Source of the DNA: CAG-791 sp045130475
Lineage (GTDB): Bacteria > Bacillota > Clostridia > Lachnospirales > Lachnospiraceae
Length of the DNA: 64,000 bases
Direction of reading: 5' to 3'
NCBI GenBank assembly: GCA_045130475.1
Contig: JBGUPU010000022.1
Span: 47,201 to 111,200, forward strand
The notes below the pieces were generated by a model. The model was given only the letters and a program-made list of their open reading frames with translations. It ran no database searches and was not told the origin of the DNA. A program made the position numbers and the translations under genes. Of this stretch, positions 37,164 to 44,685 are shown in pieces. Every line of letters starts with the position of its first letter. Positions within the stretch are counted from its first letter, which is position 1.

Positions 37164-37893
37164 AAAGAAAGCAGAGTCTGCGATTCGGGAGATGAAAAGA
37201 GAATACGCACAGCAGAAGGAAACTCTGAAAAGCCTGGAAGTTGAACTGGGCAAACGGGAGACTGCAGTTTCATACAGAGAGCAAATGCTGGAGAAAGAAG
37301 TGGAACGGAGGTCAAGGCAGATTGTAAGGGATAAGCTGAAAACTTTAGAGTCGCACTATCGAAGTATGCGGAGAGGTTATTCCACATTTGTATTTTTTAC
37401 GCTTTCTTTTGCCACAGTCATGACAATGATTACAGCTTACAGAACCGAAGTCTTCATGCAGGATTTGGAGAGATCTATCTGCATGATGGTTTATGTAGGT
37501 GAGTGGGTGTGGGCTCGAATCGGTGAGACTGCCACAGTTGTATCAAGTCTTGGATGGACCATTCCTCAAGATGCTATCGCACAGGCTATTCATGGAATCC
37601 TTTGGGTGGGTGTTGCATTTCTGCTTACAGGGATAATTGAAATACCGCTACTCTTATGCCTTGGAATAATAATCAGACACGCTAAAAAGGAGTGGACTGA
37701 TGATATTTCTGTTTTTGTTGTTTTGGTAGAACTTGCTTTCACATTTTCTTTTGCGGATGCAATTAAGGAGTTTTGCAAACTCAACCTGCTGTTTTTCTTA
37801 ATCCTTGTATTTACGATATACAGGGGGGTACGGGGCTTTTTGATGAAGAAAGCAGATGATGACAAAATGGAGCATCTTTTGATCCCTGATTGA
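36844..37893 (+). CDS. Coiled-coil membrane protein overlapping the end of mobA
   Basis: 349 residues from ATG 36844 (GTG 36841 is an alternative). Residues 1 to about 175 are a long Glu/Lys/Gln coiled coil; about four hydrophobic segments follow (FVFFTLSFATVMTMITAY; ILWVGVAFLLTGIIEIPLLL; ISVFVVLVELAFTFSFAD; LLFFLILVFTIY). The first 320 bases overlap mobA in the +1 frame. Similar coiled-coil plus membrane proteins occur after relaxase genes in mobilizable elements; a link between relaxosome and membrane is a guess. Confidence 0.7.
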   Translation: MKGLNDSKTDELLTLLEEQQEENETLQAQILEARQTVSLLSSQNSILRNELRKKSETIVSLNGQIGKLSESDLVLKRNGILEKQIIESRKIEQSARREAEIAVSTAEKKAESAIREMKREYAQQKETLKSLEVELGKRETAVSYREQMLEKEVERRSRQIVRDKLKTLESHYRSMRRGYSTFVFFTLSFATVMTMITAYRTEVFMQDLERSICMMVYVGEWVWARIGETATVVSSLGWTIPQDAIAQAIHGILWVGVAFLLTGIIEIPLLLCLGIIIRHAKKEWTDDISVFVVLVELAFTFSFADAIKEFCKLNLLFFLILVFTIYRGVRGFLMKKADDDKMEHLLIPD

Positions 37894-38096
37894 ATTGTAT
37901 GGATAATATTTTCTATCATATTCCAGGACAAGACGGTCTATTAGATCTTGAGTTGAAAAAATATATAATACAAGGGCTTTCTTAGTAATTAGCAGGATGG
38001 CTATGGCATAGCTTTAACACCTTAATGGTTGCGATCGGTAGTGGCCAGTGGTATGCTGTAGTTGGTTTTTATCGTGATGTATGGAGGTGACAAACT
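37894..38096. other. Intergenic region before the cargo genes
   Basis: No gene. A TATAAT at 37964-37969 with a poor -35 (TTAGAT, 37941-37946, 17-base spacer) may start the methylase transcript. The region marks the change from element backbone to the more AT-rich cargo. Confidence 0.4.
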
Positions 38097-38309
38097 ATGG
38101 CAAAACCGAAAAAAAACGGCACATATTTGAATGTTTGTATAGATTCCGACATTTATGAAAAGCTAAAAGAAGTCTGTGAGTCCGCAGGTCAGACGAAAAC
38201 GATTGTTGTGGAAAGAGCACTTAACGCATATTTTGAAGCGTATGATGACATGCAAAAGAAGCTTCGTGAACTTGAAACGAATTCACCGAACATGATGTAT
38301 AAGGGTTGA
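38097..38309 (+). CDS. Small ribbon-helix-helix-like protein
   Basis: 70 residues behind GGAGGTGAC. YLNVCIDSDIYEKLKEVCESAG followed by VVERALNAYFEAY has the strand-helix-helix pattern of CopG/Arc-type DNA-binding proteins. It lies 13 bases before the methyltransferase gene and could regulate it, which would matter because the controller gene on the other side is broken. Confidence 0.6.
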   Translation: MAKPKKNGTYLNVCIDSDIYEKLKEVCESAGQTKTIVVERALNAYFEAYDDMQKKLRELETNSPNMMYKG

Positions 38310-38322
38310 AAGGAATATACTA

Positions 38323-39402
38323 ATGACCACACATAGAGTTTTGACAGCTAATAGTAATAATATATCGGATCTTACTGACCAGTCAGTTAACCTTATTGTT
38401 ACATCACCACCGTATCCAATGATTGAGATGTGGGACGAAATGTTTTCAGAGCAGGATCCTGTAATTGCAGACTGTTTAAGAGACGGAAAAGGACAGGAAG
38501 CCTTTTGTAAGATGCACAGTCTTTTAAATGAGGTTTGGAAAGAATGCGATAGAGTCCTGAAGAACAATGGTTTCATCTGCATAAACATTGGAGATGCAAC
38601 AAGAACAATTAATGGTGATTTCCAACTGTACTCGAACCATTCAAAGATTATAGAGTGCTTTTTAGATATGGGGTACAGTGTACTCCCAGACATCCATTGG
38701 CGTAAGCAGTCCAATGCTCCTAACAAGTTTATGGGCTCTGGCATGTACCCGGCGGGAGCATATGTCACTTATGAGCATGAGTATATCCTGGTATTTAGAA
38801 AAGGTGGCAAGCGTGTTTTTAAGGGGAAGGAAAAAGCATTAAGACAGAAAAGCGCATATTTCTGGGAAGAGCGTAATGTATGGTTTTCTGATTTATGGGA
38901 TATTAAAGGAACTTCTCAAACAATCATAGCCTCTAAAGCTGTAAGGAACAGAAATGCATCATTCCCGCTTGAAATACCTTATCGATTAATTAATATGTAT
39001 TCGGCTGAAGGCGATATCGTATTAGACCCTTTCTTAGGTCTGGGAACCACTAGTATCGCTTCCATGATTTCAAACAGAAACAGTGTTGGCGTAGAAATTG
39101 ATCCGGAGGTAGCTATCCTGGCATTGGACAATATGAATATATCTGTAGCTACTGCAAACCAGTATATTGAAACAAGGATACGCAAACACCTTGATTTTAT
39201 AAATGCACTCCCGCAAGAAAAGAAAGAAAAGTGCTATCAAAATGAACCGCACGGATTTGAAGTTAAGACGCGGCAAGAGACAGCGATCGAGATTGAACAG
39301 TTACAATCAATCGAAAGGTTTGAAAACGGCTATGTTTGTAAATATAGAAAATATAAACCGGAGCCAAAAGCAGAGCAAATGACCCTGCCAATATCAATAT
39401 AG
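38323..39402 (+). CDS. Type II DNA methyltransferase, beta class, probably N4-cytosine
   Basis: 359 residues. The catalytic motif TSPPYP (about residues 28-33) comes before the SAM-binding motif DPFLGLGTTSIA (about 231-242), the beta-class order; SPPY suggests N4-cytosine rather than N6-adenine modification. AAGGAATA precedes the ATG. The convergent nuclease genes are MjaI-like, and MjaI and its methylase act on CTAG, so CTAG is the predicted target (inference). Confidence 0.87.
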   Translation: MTTHRVLTANSNNISDLTDQSVNLIVTSPPYPMIEMWDEMFSEQDPVIADCLRDGKGQEAFCKMHSLLNEVWKECDRVLKNNGFICINIGDATRTINGDFQLYSNHSKIIECFLDMGYSVLPDIHWRKQSNAPNKFMGSGMYPAGAYVTYEHEYILVFRKGGKRVFKGKEKALRQKSAYFWEERNVWFSDLWDIKGTSQTIIASKAVRNRNASFPLEIPYRLINMYSAEGDIVLDPFLGLGTTSIASMISNRNSVGVEIDPEVAILALDNMNISVATANQYIETRIRKHLDFINALPQEKKEKCYQNEPHGFEVKTRQETAIEIEQLQSIERFENGYVCKYRKYKPEPKAEQMTLPISI

Positions 39403-39418
39403 GCATAATAAGTCTCAA

Positions 39419-39462
39419 AAGGGCTATCGTCTTGGTATATATAACTACTCGATAGCCCTATT
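39419..39462. terminator. Bidirectional terminator between methylase and nuclease genes
   Basis: GGGCTATCG (39421-39429) pairs perfectly with CGATAGCCC (39450-39458), flanked by AT-rich tracts on both sides, between two convergent genes. Confidence 0.7.
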
Positions 39463-39485
39463 ATTATAGTCTCTTTAATCAATTG

Positions 39486-39821
39486 TTAAGTGCTTTTCTT
39501 TGAGGGAAGATCCAAAAGCCTATCGTAGTATGCTCTGATTCTTCGTTCCATTTGTGGGGATACTGTACCATTCTTTGGTGTAATAATAAAAACATCTCCG
39601 CCGAAATCGTCTCTGAATTTTCTATGACCAAGTTCTTCAGAAGACTTTGATCTCCCCATATATGCAACTACATTGGGAGAATTAGAAGTCGTGGGTTTGA
39701 CTTGTAATCCAATCTTATGACCGTTGACATCTGCCCATAAGTCAACCCAATAAGGAGAACCTTCAACTTCGGCGGGTGTATCATAAAAAGGTATTCCTGC
39801 AATTATCAATGAAGGATTCAT
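39486..39821 (-). CDS. Second MjaI-like restriction nuclease, C-terminal part (split reading frame)
   Basis: 111 residues. It holds a PD-(D/E)xK-like core: YWVDLWADVNGHKIGLQVKP, with Asp and the QVK lysine. It matches the C-terminal half of the family, while the gene just upstream (39818-40162) matches the N-terminal half. The two frames overlap in an ATGA. A weak GGGAG lies about 11 bases before the ATG. Together they would make a protein of about 225 residues, similar in layout to the intact paralogue at 40177. It is either a frameshifted gene or a two-chain enzyme. Confidence 0.65.
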   Translation of the reverse strand: MNPSLIIAGIPFYDTPAEVEGSPYWVDLWADVNGHKIGLQVKPTTSNSPNVVAYMGRSKSSEELGHRKFRDDFGGDVFIITPKNGTVSPQMERRIRAYYDRLLDLPSKKST

Positions 39822-40162
39822 ATTAATCCATGCTCCCGGGCGTAGCCCACATACGTCGTATCAATTGCTAAATAGTGCATATATGCAATACAATCATCCT
39901 CGGTAATTGAAGCTAAAAGGTCGGGGTGAAAGCGCTCTTCTCTTGGAAGATCGTTGCAAATATGTTGATAAAGCAAGCGACCGAGATTATCAACTTCTTC
40001 ATAAGATCTCACATTAGTATAGTAATAGTCCTTCCAGGCTTCTTTGGCTTCAGGCTGACAAATACGTATGCTTTCAGAAGTGGGGCCCAATCGTCTTTTC
40101 TTGTTTAATCCCCATCGGTTGGCAGTATAATTTAAAACCCATTCCTTTTTGCTTTGTGGCAT
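39818..40162 (-). CDS. Second MjaI-like restriction nuclease, N-terminal part (split reading frame)
   Basis: 114 residues, with AAGGAG 7 bases before the ATG. EWVLNYTANRWGLNKK, then GPTSESIR, then TEDDCIAYMHYLAIDTTY fit my recollection of MjaI-family nucleases. It aligns by eye with the N-terminal half of the 40177 product (Asn-rich start, GxxSE, a Trp-Lys-x-x-Tyr block, IDxTYxG). The frame ends at TGA exactly where the ATG of the C-terminal part begins. Confidence 0.65.
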   Translation of the reverse strand: MPQSKKEWVLNYTANRWGLNKKRRLGPTSESIRICQPEAKEAWKDYYYTNVRSYEEVDNLGRLLYQHICNDLPREERFHPDLLASITEDDCIAYMHYLAIDTTYVGYAREHGLI

Positions 40163-40176
40163 GAAAAATCTCCTTA

Positions 40177-40767
40177 TTAGTCTTCAACCTCAATCTTCAA
40201 ACCGTTTTTTGTCTTTGTGTAGTAGATCATTTTCACATTAATTTCTTCGGAAAGACGGCCCATAGTCTTATATGTGTCGGGTTTGACAGAATAGGGAATA
40301 TTTCCTACAAAACCGTCAATCCCTTTTGCTTCTTCTTCTGGGGTGGCGAGGCGATAATCTGTATCTTTGAGATCTGCAAGGGAGGCAAGAATAGCTTTTT
40401 GAACATACATTCCATTAAAGGTCTTATTAATAATGAGATCTTCTACCCATCGTTCGACCATTTTTCTATCTATGAGCTGAATTGCTTCACGAAGATTCTC
40501 TATCTGAGCATAAATTTTGTCAGTGGCCTCTTTAAAAGCTTCAGGATGCTTCATGATATAGAACTTTTTCCAGTATTCTATCGCTATATGATGAGTGGAA
40601 TTCATAAACTCTGGGAAGAGTTCAGACATTTGGCCTACAACACGTGGCCTTGTTCCTTGAGCATTCTGATTAGCCCAATTAATAAGCTGAGAAGTGTATT
40701 TCGGGAAAGAGTAGTTTTCGCTTTCGTTATAATCTTGGATGCTTTCGTTTTTTAGGTTGTAGAACAT
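40177..40767 (-). CDS. MjaI-like type II restriction endonuclease (intact copy)
   Basis: 196 residues. FPKYTSQLINWANQNAQGTR, then VVGQMSELFPEF, and the putative active-site segment GIDGFVGNIPYSVKPDTYK (Asp ... Lys, split here by description only) fit the MjaI family. ATG 40767 follows GAGGAGG; a TTG 6 bases upstream is an alternative. Together with the methyltransferase at 38323 this should form a restriction-modification pair. The family call is from memory of conserved blocks, not a search. Confidence 0.7.
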   Translation of the reverse strand: MFYNLKNESIQDYNESENYSFPKYTSQLINWANQNAQGTRPRVVGQMSELFPEFMNSTHHIAIEYWKKFYIMKHPEAFKEATDKIYAQIENLREAIQLIDRKMVERWVEDLIINKTFNGMYVQKAILASLADLKDTDYRLATPEEEAKGIDGFVGNIPYSVKPDTYKTMGRLSEEINVKMIYYTKTKNGLKIEVED

Positions 40768-40769
40768 TA

Positions 40770-40994
40770 TCAATCCTCCTCGTAATTGTCGATTGCAGAG
40801 AAGAGGTCTGACAGAGAGATACCAAACCCATCTGCAATCTTTTTGCTGTTTGCTATAGAAATGTTCCTGTGGCCTGATGTCGGACGTGTCAGCGCATGTT
40901 GATCTTTTACCGCAAACTATTCCTGACTAAGACCAATATCAGTTTTGAACCATTAGACACAGGCCTCGAAAACGTGTTGTATGATAGTTGCCAT
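40770..40994 (-). pseudogene. Decayed XRE-type controller (C) protein gene
   Basis: Reading 75 codons from ATG 40994 leftward gives an HTH protein broken by two in-frame stops (TAA at codon 14, TAG at codon 26). Recognisable pieces are WFKTDIGLSQE, GHRNISIANSKKIADGFGIS and LSDLFSAIDNYEED. Small XRE controllers commonly precede restriction genes and delay nuclease expression after entry. Its end overlaps the ribosome site of the nuclease gene, so the operon order controller-nuclease is kept although the controller is dead. Confidence 0.75.
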
Positions 40995-41171
40995 AATCAC
41001 GTATCTCCAAATATGTATTATACAAGTACACGGGTTTGTAGACAATGAATTATGGTCAACTAAAGCACCATGTAAATAACGAATTTATTTTTCAACAAGT
41101 ATTTGGAATTATAATTGGTTTTTGACAGATGGAAAAGTTTATGAATTTGGAAGAATTAAGTGAAAGTGTGC

Positions 41172-41195
41172 ATGTCTACATTTTGTCTACAAAAA
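41172..41195. repeat. Right-end integrase arm-like repeats
   Basis: ATGTCTACATTTT (41172-41184), followed by GTCTACAAAAA, matches the left-end copy ATGTCTACATTTT at 30703-30715, which is itself preceded by CTACAAA. Such repeated GTCTACA boxes near both att cores are typical arm-type sites for tyrosine integrases. Confidence 0.6.
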
Positions 41196-41290
41196 CCTCG
41201 AAAAAGATCCGGACCATGCGGAATAAATGGAAAAACCATACCGGATAGAGGATGAAAAAGACCTTGCGGACACAAGATATAGATGGCAGT

Positions 41291-41304
41291 ATAGAGCTGG
41301 AATA
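41291..41304 (+). repeat. attR: right attachment core
   Basis: ATAGAGCTGGAATA, identical to the guaA end at 30631-30644. The next base makes TAA, so the displaced original guaA end still reads Ile-Glu-Leu-Glu-stop. Confidence 0.85.
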
Positions 41305-41327
41305 ACCGCGAAGCACACGAGCTAAGC

Positions 41328-41388
41328 GAAGATAATGAAAGCAGTCTCTGCGGAGCTTGCTCACGCGGAGACTGCGTTCTTTATCTTC
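41328..41388 (+). terminator. Large hairpin after attR, probable original guaA terminator
   Basis: GAAGATAA-GAA and GCAGTCTC pair with GGAGACTGC, GTTC and TTTATCTTC across about 60 bases. It lies where the terminator of guaA would have been before insertion. Two smaller hairpins follow (41392-41405 and 41409-41430). The rest of the stretch to 41665 holds no gene. Confidence 0.5.
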
Positions 41389-41665
41389 ATGCGGCGACAG
41401 CCGCGTTGAGATTGCCTCGAAGAGGCAATCGAAGTGGCGGGTGAGTTGTGATAAGACAGCGGAGAGCCTCTAACGACCCGGACTTTTCATAATAATCATT
41501 GATTTACTAACTAAAAGAAAATAAAATTTAGGTAGTAAATTTTTTTGGAGATATTTATCAGAAGATTTGACTAAACCTTATTCATACAAATCATAAACAT
41601 ATGGATTTGAAGTGATCTGCTGGGGCTGCCCGGGCAGTGCCATCGAAAAAGAAAGAGGCTCATAA

Positions 41666-42508
41666 ATGCTTGTTAACATGAAGGAAATCCTTGCAATAGC
41701 GGAAGACAGAAAATGTGCGGTCGGTGCTTTCAATACGCCCAACCTGGAATGTCTGCTGGCTGTGATTGATGCGGCCCAGAAGCTCGGAACGCCTGTGATC
41801 ATCTCCCACGCGGAGCTGCACGAGAGCATTTCTCCACTCGAAAAGATTGGTCCCGTAATGGTGCAGACAGCAGAGAAGGCCGGCGTGCCGGTATGCGTTC
41901 AGCTCGATCACGGCGAGACTCTTGAATACATCCAGAGGTCGCTGGAGATCGGATTTACCGGCATTATGTACGATGGGAGCCTTCTTCCCTATGAAGATAA
42001 CCTAATAAATACAAAGAAGGCAGTGGCAATGGCGAGGAACTTCAATGCCGGCGTTGAGGCGGAGCTTGGGGCAATGCCCTCCCGCGAGGGAGGCGAGGCT
42101 GCAGCAGGACCCGTATATACCGATCCGGCGCAGGCAGAGGAATTTTGCCGGGAGACGGGGATTGATGCGCTCGCACCCAGCTTTGGCACGGCACACGGCA
42201 TCTACAAGGCAAAACCCATGCTTGACCTGGAGAGAGTGCGCATCATTTCGGAGAAGACCGGCCTCCCCCTTGTCATGCACGGCGGGAGCGGCGTTTCGGA
42301 GGAAGATTACCGCAGAGCGATCAGGGCAGGCATTCGCAAGATCAATTACTACACCTATATGTCCAATGCAGGAACTCGGGCGGTCCGGGAACTTCTCGCA
42401 AAGGAAGATGTGACTTTCTTCCACGATCTGGCATTTGCGGCACAGAAAGCAATGCAGGCGGACGCGGAGAAGGCAATGACGGTGTTTATGACGGTGCCTG
42501 TGCACTAA
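41666..42508 (+). CDS. Class II ketose-bisphosphate aldolase
   Basis: 280 residues. Class II aldolases use Zn to cleave fructose-, tagatose- or related bisphosphates. Visible: VGAFNTPNLE, metal-binding QLDHGET with its His, MYDGSLLPYEDN, VEAELG, and the late His in LVMHGGSGVS, then the phosphate site KINYYTYM. Its exact ketose is unclear; the length fits GatY/KbaY/FbaA-type enzymes. GAAAGAGG precedes ATG 41666. The downstream HAD phosphatase and oxidoreductase suggest a sugar-catabolic setting. Confidence 0.85.
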   Translation: MLVNMKEILAIAEDRKCAVGAFNTPNLECLLAVIDAAQKLGTPVIISHAELHESISPLEKIGPVMVQTAEKAGVPVCVQLDHGETLEYIQRSLEIGFTGIMYDGSLLPYEDNLINTKKAVAMARNFNAGVEAELGAMPSREGGEAAAGPVYTDPAQAEEFCRETGIDALAPSFGTAHGIYKAKPMLDLERVRIISEKTGLPLVMHGGSGVSEEDYRRAIRAGIRKINYYTYMSNAGTRAVRELLAKEDVTFFHDLAFAAQKAMQADAEKAMTVFMTVPVH

Positions 42509-42520
42509 GGTGTTCCGGCA

Positions 42521-42569
42521 AGGAGACAGGGGACGGTTCGAGGAGACACAGAACCGTCCCCTGTCTCCT
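42521..42569. repeat. Dispersed palindromic repeat, copy 1
   Basis: AGGAGACAGGGGACGGTTC (42521-42539) and its exact reverse complement (42551-42569) around an 11-base loop. It is related to the copies at 47726 and 51173. It lies between the aldolase and HAD genes. Confidence 0.9.
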
Positions 42570-42583
42570 CTGGAGGGAGAACG

Positions 42584-43231
42584 ATGCAGACGAAAGCAAT
42601 CTTGTTTGACCTTGACGGGGTCATTTTGGACTCGGAGAAAGAATACAGGCGGTTCTGGATGCAGGCGGCAGAAGAACTAGGCTATCCTCTTAAAGAAGAC
42701 GTCGTTCTCCGGCTCAGGAGCTGCGATTCTTCGATTGCCCGAAAGATCGTTGATGAAGCCGCGGGTGAAGAAGGTGCCTATGACCGGGTCCGGGCACGGC
42801 GAAAAATACTGATGAAGGAGTTCCTGGCGGAGCACACTTACGAACTTAAGCCCGGGGTAAAAACTTTTCTTGAAAAGAGCAGAGACCTCCCGGTCAGGAA
42901 AGTGATCGTGACTTCCTCAAGGCCGGAGGAAAAAATGCCGGAGCTGGAAAGACTGGGGATCGGACAGTATTTTGACGGCTATGTGTCGGTAAAAGAGGTA
43001 AAGCGGGGCAAGCCCTTTCCGGATGTCTATCTCTTTGCCTGCAGGAAGCTGGGGCTGGAGCCCGGTGAGTGCCTGGCGATCGAGGATTCGCCGAACGGGG
43101 TCAGGAGCGCCTACGGCGCAGGAGTAAAAGTGGTCATGGTGCCTGACCTGACCGGACCGACCGATGAGCTGCGCCGGATGTGCCGGGTGGCTGACAGGAT
43201 CGAGGAAGTCATGGAATATTTGTATAACTGA
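42584..43231 (+). CDS. HAD-superfamily hydrolase (beta-phosphoglucomutase/phosphatase-like)
   Basis: 215 residues. HAD motif I is FDLDGVILDSE with the nucleophile Asp, motif II is VTSSRP, motif III is the Lys in RGKPFPDVY, and motif IV is AIEDSPNGV. A helical cap lies between motifs I and II. Members are sugar-phosphate phosphatases or mutases. The substrate is not deducible. GGAGGGAG lies before the ATG. Confidence 0.88.
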   Translation: MQTKAILFDLDGVILDSEKEYRRFWMQAAEELGYPLKEDVVLRLRSCDSSIARKIVDEAAGEEGAYDRVRARRKILMKEFLAEHTYELKPGVKTFLEKSRDLPVRKVIVTSSRPEEKMPELERLGIGQYFDGYVSVKEVKRGKPFPDVYLFACRKLGLEPGECLAIEDSPNGVRSAYGAGVKVVMVPDLTGPTDELRRMCRVADRIEEVMEYLYN

Positions 43232-43238
43232 CAAACTG

Positions 43239-43276
43239 ACACACCAACCCGTAATCGGCTGGTGTGTATTTTTTTT
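43239..43276 (+). terminator. Terminator after the HAD gene
   Basis: ACACACCA (43239-43246) pairs with TGGTGTGT (43260-43267), followed by an eight-T run. Confidence 0.9.
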
Positions 43277-43434
43277 CTGATTGGAGATTGCTGCGCAAAG
43301 AAGAAAAGAAGTCTTGGAAAAGAAGTATATCTGAGTTTATGTCCCAAATTCTAAACGCAGCATGATACAATTAAAACAGGAAATATAAATCAGACTAAAT
43401 GAGTTTATCATCGGAGACGGAAAGGGGATCAGGC

Positions 43435-44535
43435 ATGTCAATCAATCGTGAACAGCTGGTACTGGATGTGATCAGTCGCAAGAATACAACGTATCTTCCG
43501 AACATCGTCAATTTTGCAAACCTGAAAAAGAAGATGGAGTGTGCCGCCTATGTGGGGATCACATCGGAAGAGGAGTACGATGAGTATCTGACCAATCATT
43601 ACAAATTCACTTATACGACGGATGATGCTGTCAGCAACGGGATGGATGACACGGAGAAGGTAGAGCTTGCGCTCTCATCAGGTCGGGCACATGCTATTGA
43701 CAACGGTCATTACGTGGACCCGTGGGGCCTGGAGTTTGATCCAAATGCAACGAGTTATTTTAACTACGGTCATCCGCTGATCGATATAGAAGATAATCCC
43801 TCTATCCTGGATGCCTTTCATGCGCCGGTGCTGGATGATATGGATCTTCAGTTCAAGTACGCAGAGGAGGATCTGAAAAAGTATTCCGGGAAAATGCTCT
43901 GCGTCCTCTCCGGCTACAATGGAATCTGGGAAAAGACCTATGACATGATGGAGATTCAGAATTTCATGATCACCCTCATGGAGGAACCGGAGATCATCGA
44001 GCGTCTTTTCCATATTGTCACAGATTACAAAGTAGAGATTGCCAGGGAGGCTGTGAAGCGCGGTTTTAAGCTGGGCCACCATGGGGATGATCTCGGAACA
44101 CAGACATCTACCTTTTTCTCGGAGGAGCAGTTCGTCACCTTCCTCAAACCCAGGCTCAAAGAAATCTTCTCCGTCTGGCGCGATGCGGGGCTGCCTATGC
44201 AGATGCATAGCTGCGGCTATATTACACCTCTGATCCCCCATCTTATCGACATCGGTCTTACCGTTCTGGAACCCTGCCAGCCTTGTATGGACCTGGCTTT
44301 CCTCAAGCGTGAATACGGCAAGGACCTGGTCTTCTACGGCGGAATCGATACGCAGAAACTGCTGGCCTTTGATCCGCCGGAGAAAGTCTATGAGGAGACG
44401 CTCCGAACCATTGATATCATGGGAAAAGACGGCGGTTATATTGTGGGGCCGGCCCAGGAGATCATGGATAATGTTTCGCCGGCAAATGTTGACGCCATGG
44501 TGCGCGCAATTCGCCACTATCGCGGAGACGACTGA
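43435..44535 (+). CDS. Uroporphyrinogen decarboxylase (URO-D) family protein, methyltransferase-like
   Basis: 366 residues. The barrel carries MQMHSCGYITPLI (metal-binding His-Ser-Cys), LEPCQP and FYGGIDTQKLLA, the pattern of URO-D-family cobalamin methyltransferases rather than HemE itself. Such proteins are common and poorly characterised in gut Clostridia. ATG 43435 follows AAAGGGG. No corrinoid protein lies beside it. The following Gfo/Idh gene may be co-transcribed after a 150-base gap. Confidence 0.8.
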   Translation: MSINREQLVLDVISRKNTTYLPNIVNFANLKKKMECAAYVGITSEEEYDEYLTNHYKFTYTTDDAVSNGMDDTEKVELALSSGRAHAIDNGHYVDPWGLEFDPNATSYFNYGHPLIDIEDNPSILDAFHAPVLDDMDLQFKYAEEDLKKYSGKMLCVLSGYNGIWEKTYDMMEIQNFMITLMEEPEIIERLFHIVTDYKVEIAREAVKRGFKLGHHGDDLGTQTSTFFSEEQFVTFLKPRLKEIFSVWRDAGLPMQMHSCGYITPLIPHLIDIGLTVLEPCQPCMDLAFLKREYGKDLVFYGGIDTQKLLAFDPPEKVYEETLRTIDIMGKDGGYIVGPAQEIMDNVSPANVDAMVRAIRHYRGDD

Positions 44536-44685
44536 TCAGGTCTGCCGGGCAGCAGGATTCGAACCATTACTCATCCAATCAAGTGAGTGTACAGCATCCG
44601 CATAATTTCATCGGAGCCATGGGCGGTCATCTTTGAGAGTAAAGAAGCAATTTGGTGATATGTCAAAAAAGGAGAATGACACAGA

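Larger units (their letters stand above)
30631..41304 (+). mobile_element. Integrative mobilizable element inserted at the 3' end of guaA
   Basis: The 14-base sequence ATAGAGCTGGAATA, the guaA 3' end at 30631-30644, recurs exactly at 41291-41304. There it again spells the codons for Ile-Glu-Leu-Glu-stop (with TAA). Between the copies are a repressor, replication genes, a tyrosine integrase, mobilization genes with oriT, and a restriction-modification cargo. The region is visibly AT-richer than both flanks. No type IV secretion genes are present, so it is mobilizable rather than self-transmissible. The 3' end of guaA is a well-known insertion site for genomic islands. Confidence 0.92.

Noticed and set aside
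41457..41469. CAGCGGAGAGCCT matching the guaA terminator arm at 30655-30667
   Set aside because: Its partner arm is missing and the match lies 150 bases beyond attR, so it is not part of the attachment repeat.
44545..44572. tRNA-like 3' piece on the minus strand (GGTTCGAATCC next to a GC-rich stem)
   Set aside because: The T-stem does not pair and no D-arm, anticodon arm or 5' acceptor strand could be placed; probably chance or a worn remnant.
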